Shown in pieces: positions 1 to 6,510 of a DNA stretch of 8,768 bases. Positions within the stretch are counted from its first letter, which is position 1, and each line of letters starts with the position of its first letter. A program made the position numbers and the translations under genes. The notes beneath the pieces are model-generated. The model worked only from the letters and a program-made list of their open reading frames with translations. It did not search any database and was not told the origin of the DNA. The stretch spans positions 1 through 8,768 of the forward strand of contig JABIZW010000274.1 of NCBI GenBank assembly GCA_018666295.1. Reading direction: 5' to 3'. The stretch is from Halieaceae bacterium. GTDB taxonomy: Bacteria > Pseudomonadota > Gammaproteobacteria > Pseudomonadales > Halieaceae.

Positions 1-309
1 CGCAGCGCTACCGGGCAGGGCGCAAGAATAGGCTTTGTCGCCGGCCTCGTGACCAATGCAACCCTCTGGGCGGCTGTGCCCTCTGTCTCGTGGTTGTGGT
101 GGAATGTGATTGGACTGGGTGTGACTATGGTGATCGGCTTGCTCGTCAGTCGCCGGCCCTTATCCGTGGTCGAAATGCCCGATCTGGTTTGGAGTGCGCA
201 GTTTTATCGCAGCGCAGGTTTCTCACGAAACTGGATACCGGCCTATGGCGCTTTGTTGCTGTGGACGATCGTCTTGTTTGCCGTCCTGACGCTGTTTGGG
301 ACTCGCTAG
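1..309 (+). CDS. Sodium:solute symporter (SSS family), C-terminal fragment
   Basis: The reading frame is open from the left edge, so the gene begins outside the window; the GTG at 49 is an internal codon. About 102 residues are visible. They show two hydrophobic segments: one over the stretch containing 'VPSVSWLWWNVIG' and the following Val/Ile/Leu-rich run, and one near the C-terminus ('AYGALLLWTIVLF' and on). The pattern of a Gly-rich 'GARIGFVAGLVTN' helix start, then Pro-Ser-x-Ser-Trp-x-Trp-Trp-Asn and a short amphipathic loop with a last helix, resembles the C-terminal helices of Na+/solute symporters of the SSS superfamily. The substrate cannot be read from this piece. The gene converges on the sterol-desaturase-like gene and shares its stop region (TAG at 307-309). 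Family assignment is by recognition of this pattern only, so it is moderately sure. Confidence 0.62.
   Translation, partial: RSATGQGARIGFVAGLVTNATLWAAVPSVSWLWWNVIGLGVTMVIGLLVSRRPLSVVEMPDLVWSAQFYRSAGFSRNWIPAYGALLLWTIVLFAVLTLFGTR
306..309. other. Interlocked convergent stop codons (CTAG)
   Basis: The symporter gene ends with TAG at 307-309 (+), and the hydroxylase gene ends with TAG read from 308 to 306 (-). The palindrome CTAG therefore serves both stop codons. There is no room for a terminator between the two genes, and I see no hairpin with a T-run right at the junction. Transcripts from the two sides must overlap inside the neighbouring coding regions. Confidence 0.9.
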
Positions 310-1346
310 TGGGTCGAGTCTCTCGATCGGTCGCTTGAGGCCCCGCCTGTAAGCGGATTAGCAGTCTTGATCGTGTTACCCGAGACCATGGCGTACCAGT
401 CGCGGAAGGGGCCGGTGGTGTTCTGCCAGAACGATCGGTAGTCATCTTGTGTCTGAGGCCCGAGCCCCCAGGGGGTGGGTTCATCTTTTTCAGGGATATA
501 GAGGGTGCCAAATAGACGGTCCCAAATACTGGTCACGGCGGCAAGATTTGTGTCCCAGTGTTTCTCTAAGTAGCTGTGGTGCGTGTGATGCATGACGGGG
601 CTGTGCAACCACTGAGACAGCCATTTAGGGTAGTGAAACGCGACGTGGTAATGGCGAAATGAACCATTGAATCCAAAAATTAACGAAAATAATCCAATGT
701 TAAACAGGGTAGCTTGGGTGATTCCACCGTTGAAGATGTAAGCAAATACGCCGCCGGCGAGTCCGTAAGCAAGGGCAGAACCAGCAGCGTAAATCGGGCC
801 TTCGAGAACGTGTTCTCGGTAGCGAGTCAACGGCGTCAGAACTTCGGCGGAGTGGTGCACTTTGTGGATCACCCACAGTACAGGGACTTTATGCTCCGCG
901 TAGTGAATGACATAGAAGATGAAGTCGTAAAGTAGCAACGTGACAAAGCTGTAGAGCATCATCCACGCATAGTTCACTTCGAGACTGGGACTTTCGCCTA
1001 GAGCGTCGAGTAAGCTGCTAATGATGGCTGTTTCGGCCGTTACACCAACAGCCAGGATCAGTGCGCCCGCCCACAGTGGACGTAAAATGCGCTCAAATAC
1101 ATAAAGCGAGACATCCACTCTGGCAGATACGTGACTGTAAATGTCGTAAGGCAGCAGAAAATGCACCAAGGTGGCGGCGGGCTGTTCCTGCCCCGTCGCG
1201 TCTTTTGCACCGCGCCCGTTGCGCAGAGCCCACAGTGCGATGCCCAAGACCAGTGTCGTTAACAGAAAAGGCCACGTCAGGTCGCGGGGCAGATTGTTCT
1301 GTATCAATAACAGAGCAGTGGACGAGATATCCGCTAAAGGTCCCAT
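306..1346 (-). CDS. Sterol desaturase / fatty acid hydroxylase family membrane di-iron enzyme
   Basis: The product is a 346-residue integral membrane protein. Hydrophobic segments lie near residues 24-41, 92-110, 126-148, 184-206 and 211-228. The di-iron His clusters of the fatty acid hydroxylase superfamily are present: H-x3-H (H148, H152), H-x2-H-H (H161, H164, H165), a downstream H179, H232/H234/H238 and the late cluster H253, H254, H256, H257 in 'MHHTHHS'. Family members insert oxygen into, or desaturate, lipid or sterol-like substrates using O2; the substrate here cannot be told. The ATG at 1344-1346 has an AGGGA about 7 nt upstream, which supports this start. The last ~25 residues are polar and poorly conserved in appearance. 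The gene has its own upstream gap behind the tRNA terminator and no obvious operon partner. All visible metal-ligand motifs are intact, so it is probably an active enzyme. Confidence 0.85.
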   Translation of the reverse strand: MGPLADISSTALLLIQNNLPRDLTWPFLLTTLVLGIALWALRNGRGAKDATGQEQPAATLVHFLLPYDIYSHVSARVDVSLYVFERILRPLWAGALILAVGVTAETAIISSLLDALGESPSLEVNYAWMMLYSFVTLLLYDFIFYVIHYAEHKVPVLWVIHKVHHSAEVLTPLTRYREHVLEGPIYAAGSALAYGLAGGVFAYIFNGGITQATLFNIGLFSLIFGFNGSFRHYHVAFHYPKWLSQWLHSPVMHHTHHSYLEKHWDTNLAAVTSIWDRLFGTLYIPEKDEPTPWGLGPQTQDDYRSFWQNTTGPFRDWYAMVSGNTIKTANPLTGGASSDRSRDSTH

Positions 1347-1454
1347 CAGAAAGTCCCTAACATGACGACATCGTTAAGATACTGAGACTGATGCGAGGCG
1401 TCTATGCCCGTGAGTGACAAGGGATGCGGCGTTGCCTGTCTCTCGAGATCCCAC

Positions 1455-1485
1455 AAAAAAAGCCCCATCCGGTGGATGAGGCTTT
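1455..1485 (-). terminator. Rho-independent terminator of tRNA-Arg
   Basis: Read on the minus strand, AAAGCCTCATCC (1485-1474) pairs with GGATGGGGCTTT (1470-1459). This makes a 12-bp stem with a single G-T pair and an ACC loop. A run of seven T (1461-1455) overlaps and follows the 3' arm. It starts 6 nt after the CCA of the tRNA gene, which is the expected place for a single-tRNA transcript to end. Confidence 0.9.
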
Positions 1486-1491
1486 CAATGT

Positions 1492-1568
1492 TGGCGCGCC
1501 CGGCACGATTCGAACGTGCGACCCCCTGATTCGTAGTCAGGTACTCTATCCAGCTGAGCTACGGGCGC
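1492..1568 (-). tRNA. tRNA-Arg (anticodon ACG)
   Basis: The minus-strand 77 nt folds as a full cloverleaf. The acceptor stem is GCGCCCG (1568-1562) with CGGGCGC (1502-1496), followed by discriminator G (1495) and an encoded CCA (1494-1492). The D-arm begins with the usual GCTC and has AGCTGGATA in its loop. The anticodon arm is CCTGA / CTACGAA / TCAGG, giving anticodon ACG (expected to be read as ICG after deamination of A34). The T-arm contains the standard GTTCGAATC. The gene decodes CGU, CGC and CGA arginine codons. It stands alone between its own promoter and terminator. Confidence 0.96.
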
Positions 1569-1578
1569 GGAGGGCCGT

Positions 1579-1606
1579 ATCATACTCCAGAGGGTGTCTT
1601 TTTCAA
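1579..1606 (-). promoter_or_regulatory. Sigma70-type promoter of tRNA-Arg
   Basis: Read on the minus strand there is a -35 box TTGAAA (1606-1601), a 16-nt spacer and a -10 box TATGAT (1584-1579). The -10 ends 10 nt before the mature tRNA 5' end, leaving only a very short leader. The segment just after the -10, ACGGCCCTCC, is G+C-rich; such discriminators are typical of stable-RNA promoters under stringent (ppGpp) control. That regulation is inferred from the base composition only. Confidence 0.8.
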
Positions 1607-1728
1607 CCCGCTCCAGCGTCAAATTCACGGTTAAAGTCAATCGATATGGCTTTACTTGCACCCTGTAGGCTTGCTCCGAGTGACATCTCTCCTTAAGGTG
1701 TTTTGGTTTAAAGACGGAGACCCGGACT

Positions 1729-2730
1729 ATGCCAACAATGACGTTGTCTCAAATCGAAGACCTGTGCCGAGATGCGCTATTGCGTGTGGGGGCAAGTGAA
1801 GACCAAGCGTCTGTCGTTGCCTCGGAGATAGCTGAAGCCGAAGCGGAAGGCATACGTAACGTAGGCTTGGGGTATATGCACCTTTACTTGAAGCACTTGC
1901 GAGTCGGCAAGGTGAAGCCTCACGCGTCGCCATCGATCGTTAAAACCTCTGCCTCAAGCACCGTTATCGATGCGGATTTTGGGTTTTGTCACCACGCCTA
2001 CCTTGTGGGTGAGCAGCGTCTCATAGCGACGACCCGTGACCAGGGTATCGGGGTCATGTCGATTCACCAGTCCTCTTCTGCAGGGGTTTTGGGTTGGTTC
2101 GTCCGCCGGCTTGCGCAAGAAGGACTGGTCTCACTCATGTTTGCGAACAGTTCAAAAGCGGTCGCCGCGCACGGCGGTAAGGTTCCTTTTTTTGGCACGA
2201 ACCCGTTCGCCTTTGGTGCGCCCAGGGCGACAGCCGAACCGCTGGTTGTGGATATGGCGACGGCCTCAACCGCGCGGGTAAATTTAGTAAAAGCCGCAGC
2301 CGAGGGTCGCTTAATTGAGCCTGGGCATGCAATAGACACGCAGGGTCAGCCCACGACTGACCCTGCAGCCGGGCTCAAAGGAGCTCAGTTGCCGATGGGC
2401 GGGCCCAAAGGGTTTGGTCTGGGGCTGATGGTCGACGTGCTGGGCGGTATACTGACGGGCAGCAACGCCTCTTACGAAGCCTCTATGTTTGCCAGTACTG
2501 AGGGTGGCCCCCCCAACGTTGGGCAAACGATTATCGCATTAGACCCCGCCTTTTTTAGCGACGACTTTGTTGCACACCTCGAGACGATGTTCACAGCGCT
2601 CACGCGCGACAATGACGTGCGTATACCGGGAGAGCGTCGGGCTGAGCGGCGCCAATATCACGAAGCCAACGGGGTCGACGTTCCCGAGACCTTAGTGGCA
2701 CAAATCCACGAGCTGTCGACAGTGTCATGA
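1729..2730 (+). CDS. Ldh-family (malate/L-lactate dehydrogenase type) NAD(P)-dependent oxidoreductase
   Basis: The 333-residue product has the usual length and layout of this Ldh family, which is unrelated to Rossmann-type LDH/MDH. Visible marks are the N-terminal helical region with 'AEAEGIRNVGLGYM' (37-50), 'GTNPFAFGAP' (156-165), 'DMAT' (175-178), 'DTQGQPTTDP' (203-212) and the glycine-rich 'PKGFGLGLMVDVLGG' (226-240). Known members reduce 2-oxo acids (malate, lactate, sulfolactate), ureidoglycolate or cyclic imines such as piperideine-2-carboxylate; one also makes N-methyl amino acids. The substrate here is unknown. Two usually conserved His motifs are changed: the family's S-H-G reads N44-V45-G46, and the N/S-H-H/F-G type motif reads S116-S117-A118-G119. 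The start at 1729 is favoured by GGAGA 8 nt upstream over the ATG at 1738. The gene stands alone and converges on the sox operon, so a shared pathway is possible but not shown. Confidence 0.85.
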   Translation: MPTMTLSQIEDLCRDALLRVGASEDQASVVASEIAEAEAEGIRNVGLGYMHLYLKHLRVGKVKPHASPSIVKTSASSTVIDADFGFCHHAYLVGEQRLIATTRDQGIGVMSIHQSSSAGVLGWFVRRLAQEGLVSLMFANSSKAVAAHGGKVPFFGTNPFAFGAPRATAEPLVVDMATASTARVNLVKAAAEGRLIEPGHAIDTQGQPTTDPAAGLKGAQLPMGGPKGFGLGLMVDVLGGILTGSNASYEASMFASTEGGPPNVGQTIIALDPAFFSDDFVAHLETMFTALTRDNDVRIPGERRAERRQYHEANGVDVPETLVAQIHELSTVS

Positions 2731-2756
2731 GTGCCAAAGGCTAGCGCGCTATGACA
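2723..2756. repeat. Inverted repeat spanning the two convergent gene ends
   Basis: TGTCAT (2723-2728) pairs with ATGACA (2751-2756). After one bulged G, AGTGC (2730-2734) pairs with GCGCT (2746-2750) with one G-T pair, leaving an 11-nt loop. The repeat covers the stop codons of both the Ldh-family gene (2728-2730) and soxG (2749-2751). It is followed by A's rather than T's on the plus strand and has no T-run after it on the minus strand. It is therefore not a standard intrinsic terminator. It may act as a 3'-end stabiliser or simply be chance. Confidence 0.35.
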
Positions 2757-3312
2757 AAAACTCCTGGCGTGCATCAAGTAAGACCTCGAGTGTGTACTCG
2801 GCCAAAGACTGATCGATAAACACCGAGAAGACGTCCTCGTCGTCGATGGTATGCCGCGCGATGATGCAGTTTACGAGCGCCAGTTGAGTTTGAGCCACTG
2901 CGCCTGACTCGAAGTTCTCGCTGCGCAAATCGACACCGCAGAGCTTTGCCATCATTTGGGCTTTCGCCTCTCCCGCGATAACAAACCAGCGGTGACTACT
3001 CTGACAAAACAAGGGGTAGACCCCATCCTCAGAGAAATCTCGTCCCATTGGAAAGGTGTCCGCATCCTCATGTGGCTCCAAGACCCAGTATTCACGGTTG
3101 CTCAATGACATGACCCAGGTTTTATTGTCAGCGAGAATGATTCGATTGGGGGTATCCGGTGCCGCTAAATTCTGCTGTTTGAGCCAGCTGCTCGCCCCGA
3201 TTCCCCGGACGCCGCTTCGGCGCTTGTGTGTTTTATCTTGAATACTGATTGCGCCGTCATAGTCTGACGAGAGTCTTGTTGGTGGCGTTCTTAGTCCAGC
3301 GTCATCGCTCAC
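2749..3312 (-). CDS. soxG: Sarcosine oxidase, gamma subunit (SoxG)
   Basis: The 187-residue product is the smallest-but-one part of heterotetrameric sarcosine oxidase. It resembles the family in 'GVRGIGASSWL' (34-44), the short beta segment with 'EYWVLEP' (74-80), 'QSSHRWFVIAGEAKAQMMAKLCGVDLR' (104-130, a structural core related to the GcvT/YgfZ fold) and the end of the core, 'ALVNCIIARH' (145-154). In characterised enzymes gamma carries no cofactor and is structural. The start is GTG at 3312-3310, overlapping the soxA stop as GTGA, so it is most likely translated by coupling to soxA. Near position 3305 there is an ATG, but it is out of frame. Sequence conservation in this subunit is low, so its place as last gene of a soxBDAG operon carries much of the weight. 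The gene ends the operon and faces the Ldh-family gene. Confidence 0.85.
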   Translation of the reverse strand: MSDDAGLRTPPTRLSSDYDGAISIQDKTHKRRSGVRGIGASSWLKQQNLAAPDTPNRIILADNKTWVMSLSNREYWVLEPHEDADTFPMGRDFSEDGVYPLFCQSSHRWFVIAGEAKAQMMAKLCGVDLRSENFESGAVAQTQLALVNCIIARHTIDDEDVFSVFIDQSLAEYTLEVLLDARQEFLS

Positions 3313-6209
3313 AGTGATTGCCTCGCATTATCAGGGTCATAGAACGGTGTCTTGACGACGCGCGCCTGCGCACATACGCCTGATTCGATGCGGATGACGA
3401 TCTGCGATCCCGCAGCTGCATCTTCAGGATGAACGTAAGCCAGGCCAATAATTTTCTGGAGTGTGGGCGAAAACTCGCAAGACGTGACCGAGCCGACGAT
3501 CTCACCCTCACGAATGACCAGGTGCCCCTCCATAGGTTGGGTCGAGACGTCGGTTAATTCAAAGCCAACCAGTTGGCGCTCTAAGGTTCTGCGGGAAAGA
3601 ATTTCCACACTTCTCCCTCCCACATAAAAGGGTTTGTGTTGTGCGATTGCCCAGCGCAGTGCGACTTCATTGGGGTGGGTCATGCCATCAGTGTCTTGAC
3701 CGACGATAATGTGTCCCTTTTCGAGGCGCAGAAGTCGCTGCGCCTCTACGCCAAAGGGACGTATGCTGTGCGCGTGTCCGGCGGTCATCAGTCTGTCCCA
3801 GAGCTCACCGACCAGCGGTGAGGGGACATGAAGTTCGTAGCCCAGTTCACCGACGAAACCGACGCGCATCAAGCGGGTCGGAATGCCTTCGATCGTTGAC
3901 TCACGGTAGGCGAGATAAGGAAACTGTTCCGGGCTGAGGTCGAGATCGCACCCCGCCTGTCTGAGCACCTCCCGCGATAATGGACCGGCCAGGTTAACTG
4001 CGCTAAACGCACTGGTGACGTTCGCAATGTCGAGGTCCAGCCGCCACTGAGCGTTCCATTTCAACATGTCTCGGTAGACCTGATCGACACCTGTTGTTGT
4101 GGCGGTAACGTAGTAGTGGTGCTCGCTCAAACGCGCTGCAACGCCGTCGTCTGATACGACACCTTGTTCATTGGTCATCACCGCGTATCGGGTTTTTCCC
4201 ACCGGCTGTTTTACAAAGCCAAAGGTGTAGAGTCGATTCATGAATTCGGGCGCATCGGGCCCGCGTAAGTCGATACCCCCGAGGGTGCTGACGTCGATGA
4301 GTCCTACCCCCGTCCTAACCGCGGTGACCTCCGCATCGATCGCAGAGCGGCGGTCTGCAGGTTGGCCGTAATACGCCGGGCGTTGCCAGCTTCCTGCAGG
4401 AATCATTTGTCCATGTAAAGCGAGGTGTCGATGGTGAAGGGCAGTTCTGCGCAAGGGGTGAAAGCGACGTCCTGCGAGCAGCCCTAACGGTTCGGGTGTC
4501 AGTGGGGGTCGCGCCGTGGTCACACCGGTTTGGGTGACCGATCGATTGGTGGCCTTGGCAACGAGTCGGGCGGTGGGTAGCGCTGAGTGTCGACCTTGTG
4601 AAGGTCCCATGCCGACAGTGGAAAACCGCTTAACCAGTTGAATATCGCGATACCCCATGCGCGTTGCGTTGACGATGTCCTTGATCTGAAGATCCTCGTC
4701 AAAGTCAACAAACTCTCGGCCTTTAGGATGCTTCACAAAGGGCCACGGGTGGTTCACAGACGCGCGACAGTCCACTGCTTCGTCGCGCTCTTCAACAGCA
4801 ATGTCCAGTGCCTTGAGGGCTGCACGTGCCGCGTTCCGGGCGTCACACTCCAAAGCCGAAAGGGTAAACACACTGTTGATGCTCCCTGCGATATGCATGC
4901 CCTTGGGCAGGTTGCTGATGGAGAACTGAGCGCTCGCGTCATCGTATTGCAAGAGTGCTCCGGCCTGACATGCGAGCTGATACGCCGGCATGTAGCCCAC
5001 GGACATGGCCAGCACGCCGCAGTCGATAGACGCTATTTTTTGTCCGACCCCCGAATCATGGTGCAGTCCATGCACGTCCACGCGGGACAACCTATGAGCA
5101 CCCCATTCGGACCTTGCCTCGTAGACGACGCACTGCGCGTACACCTGTATTCCTCTCGCTTCGGCTTCAGCACGAAGTGTCTGGTCATCACATTGCGCGC
5201 GCAAATCAATAATGGCGACGACCGTGGCGCCTGCATCGTGACTACTAAAGGCGGTTTTGTACGCCAGATCATTCCCCGCCAATACTGCGAGAGGCGGTTC
5301 TGGAATGACGCCGTAGAGGCGACTGAGTCGATCCATGGCGCTACACATGACAACGCCTGGCAGATCGTTGTTGCGAAAGATTGCATGTTGTTCGCTGGAC
5401 CCGGTGGCCAAGATGGTCTGTTTTGCTCGGACTTTAAACAGGCGGCGACCTTGCAAGACGGGCAGATAGTGATCACCGAACCAGGCGTTGCAGGTTGCCG
5501 ATTGCAAGACCTTAATGTTGGGATGTTCAAAAACGTTACGGATCAGCGCATCACGCTGTCGTTGTGTCTCCTTGAGGTCCGAGCTGAACGCGTGGTAGTT
5601 CAGTGAGCCGCCCAGCGATGGATCTTGTTCGACCAAAAGGACTTCTGCGCCGCCGTCGGCGACTTTTAATGCCGCATGGAGTCCTGCAGGCCCGCCCCCG
5701 ATAACGGCGACGTCACAAAATAGATAGGCCTTATCCGTGTAATCGGCCTTGACTGAGAGATTGCTGGTGCCCAGTCCTGCCGCTCTGCGGACAATGGGCT
5801 CCCACAGGGCCCACATGCCGCGCGGCTTAAAGAACGCTTTGTAATAAAATCCAACCGGCAAAAATCGGCCGAACCAATCAAGCGTTCGGGACAGGTCAAA
5901 GCCCAGCCAGCCACTGTAGTTTTGGCCTGATAACTGGAGGCCCTCTTCGACGGGCACTCGATCTGCCAACAAGTTTGGTGTTTTAGGCGATTGCACCAGC
6001 GTATTCGCGTCCTGCCCAGACAGTGTCAATGGCCCGCGGGGTCTGTGGTATTTGAATGATCGTGACTGCACCCAGATCTGGTGAGCAAGCAGTGCAGATG
6101 CGACAGAATCGCCATCAAAGCCCTCAATGACATTGCCCTCAAAGGTAAATTTCTTGGGCTGAGTCGTGTCGATCCACTGCCCAAAACAGTCATTCTTGAG
6201 CCGTGTCAT
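3309..6209 (-). CDS. soxA: Sarcosine oxidase, alpha subunit (SoxA)
   Basis: The 966-residue product has the full length and domain order of the alpha subunit. Residues ~18-85 form the ferredoxin-like domain that lacks cluster cysteines in this family, with 'RSFKYHRPRG' (50-59). Residues ~165-470 form the FAD/NAD-binding oxidoreductase part with dinucleotide motif 'VIGGGPAGLHAA' (169-180) and 'ATGSS' (268-272). Residues ~500-580 form the alpha A3 segment ('FVDFDEDLQIKDI', 'GMGPSQGRHS'). Residues ~605-966 form the GcvT-like tetrahydrofolate domain ('DVSTLGGIDLRGPDA', 639-653). In characterised enzymes alpha takes the imine from beta and passes its methylene group to folate as 5,10-methylene-THF. 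The ATG at 6209 is chosen because GAGG lies 7 nt upstream and it overlaps the soxD stop as ATGA. The frame stays open upstream to an ATG at 6248, but that would add 13 residues inside soxD. Confidence 0.95.
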   Translation of the reverse strand: MTRLKNDCFGQWIDTTQPKKFTFEGNVIEGFDGDSVASALLAHQIWVQSRSFKYHRPRGPLTLSGQDANTLVQSPKTPNLLADRVPVEEGLQLSGQNYSGWLGFDLSRTLDWFGRFLPVGFYYKAFFKPRGMWALWEPIVRRAAGLGTSNLSVKADYTDKAYLFCDVAVIGGGPAGLHAALKVADGGAEVLLVEQDPSLGGSLNYHAFSSDLKETQRQRDALIRNVFEHPNIKVLQSATCNAWFGDHYLPVLQGRRLFKVRAKQTILATGSSEQHAIFRNNDLPGVVMCSAMDRLSRLYGVIPEPPLAVLAGNDLAYKTAFSSHDAGATVVAIIDLRAQCDDQTLRAEAEARGIQVYAQCVVYEARSEWGAHRLSRVDVHGLHHDSGVGQKIASIDCGVLAMSVGYMPAYQLACQAGALLQYDDASAQFSISNLPKGMHIAGSINSVFTLSALECDARNAARAALKALDIAVEERDEAVDCRASVNHPWPFVKHPKGREFVDFDEDLQIKDIVNATRMGYRDIQLVKRFSTVGMGPSQGRHSALPTARLVAKATNRSVTQTGVTTARPPLTPEPLGLLAGRRFHPLRRTALHHRHLALHGQMIPAGSWQRPAYYGQPADRRSAIDAEVTAVRTGVGLIDVSTLGGIDLRGPDAPEFMNRLYTFGFVKQPVGKTRYAVMTNEQGVVSDDGVAARLSEHHYYVTATTTGVDQVYRDMLKWNAQWRLDLDIANVTSAFSAVNLAGPLSREVLRQAGCDLDLSPEQFPYLAYRESTIEGIPTRLMRVGFVGELGYELHVPSPLVGELWDRLMTAGHAHSIRPFGVEAQRLLRLEKGHIIVGQDTDGMTHPNEVALRWAIAQHKPFYVGGRSVEILSRRTLERQLVGFELTDVSTQPMEGHLVIREGEIVGSVTSCEFSPTLQKIIGLAYVHPEDAAAGSQIVIRIESGVCAQARVVKTPFYDPDNARQSL

Positions 6210-6502
6210 ACGGGAACCTCGGATGTTTTGAAGTCCACGCGGTCGCAAAAGATCGCCTCGGGAGCGAACGTTCTGGTGATTTCATCGGAACCGTTGTGCC
6301 GCTCGGCAATAAACCAATAGCTGCTTGGACTGTGTAACCACCACTCAAGCACCAGCCCAATCTCGGTCTTCTCATAGAACACGTATTCGGCCCAGGCGCT
6401 GTCTGAGCTAAGTGTATGGTCGGGCATTGTTTTGACCTGCCCCCCGTAGACGAACTCACTGATATTTCTTGGCCCATTGAGCGGGCAATTCATGATCTTC
6501 AT
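6206..6502 (-). CDS. soxD: Sarcosine oxidase, delta subunit (SoxD), zinc-site variant
   Basis: The 98-residue product has the length and frame of SoxD: an N-terminal 'CPLNGPRNISEFVYGG' (6-21), a central W-x2-Y-V-F segment ('WAEYVFYEK', 37-45), 'LEWWLHS' (52-58) and 'YWFIAERHNG' (62-71). In the classical bacterial enzyme the delta subunit holds a zinc bound by Cys6, Cys9, His59 and Cys63. Here Cys6 and the His (H57) remain, but the second Cys is Asn9 and the last is Ser61. The only other cysteine is C86. The subunit probably keeps its structural role without, or with an altered, zinc site. ATG at 6502-6500 has AGGGG 5 nt upstream and lies 8 nt after the soxB stop. The stop TGA (6208-6206) overlaps the soxA start by four bases. 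Confidence 0.9.
   Translation of the reverse strand: MKIMNCPLNGPRNISEFVYGGQVKTMPDHTLSSDSAWAEYVFYEKTEIGLVLEWWLHSPSSYWFIAERHNGSDEITRTFAPEAIFCDRVDFKTSEVPV
6217..6220 (-). promoter_or_regulatory. Ribosome binding site that fixes the soxA start
   Basis: Read on the minus strand, GAGG is separated by 7 nt from the ATG at 6209-6207. This ATG also forms an ATGA overlap with the soxD stop. Together they point to 6209, rather than the more upstream in-frame ATG at 6248, as the soxA start. Confidence 0.75.
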
Positions 6503-6510
6503 AATCGCCC

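Noticed and set aside
1492..1568. tRNA-Arg as an integration site for a mobile island
   Set aside because: There is no integrase, no direct repeat of the tRNA 3' end in the window, and no change in composition beside it. The intact terminator follows at once.
1424..1696. Plus-strand 90-codon open frame containing a 'GTIRTCDPLIRSQVL' stretch
   Set aside because: It is the antisense translation of the tRNA-Arg gene and its terminator and promoter. Such peptides are common false proteins in annotations.
4638..5606. Long (322-codon) open frame on the plus strand inside soxA
   Set aside because: It lies fully antisense to a well-supported SoxA coding region, shows no family motifs, has an irregular Cys/His-rich composition, and has no clear ribosome binding site.
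5970..6155. Apparent loss of a 2Fe-2S cluster in the N-terminal ferredoxin-like domain of SoxA
   Set aside because: The alpha subunits of heterotetrameric sarcosine oxidase normally lack these cysteines, so this is the family norm and not a novelty.
6210..6248. Upstream in-frame ATG giving SoxA 13 extra N-terminal residues
   Set aside because: It would lie deep inside soxD. The ATG at 6209 has GAGG at 7 nt and an ATGA overlap, and begins close to the family's usual N-terminus.
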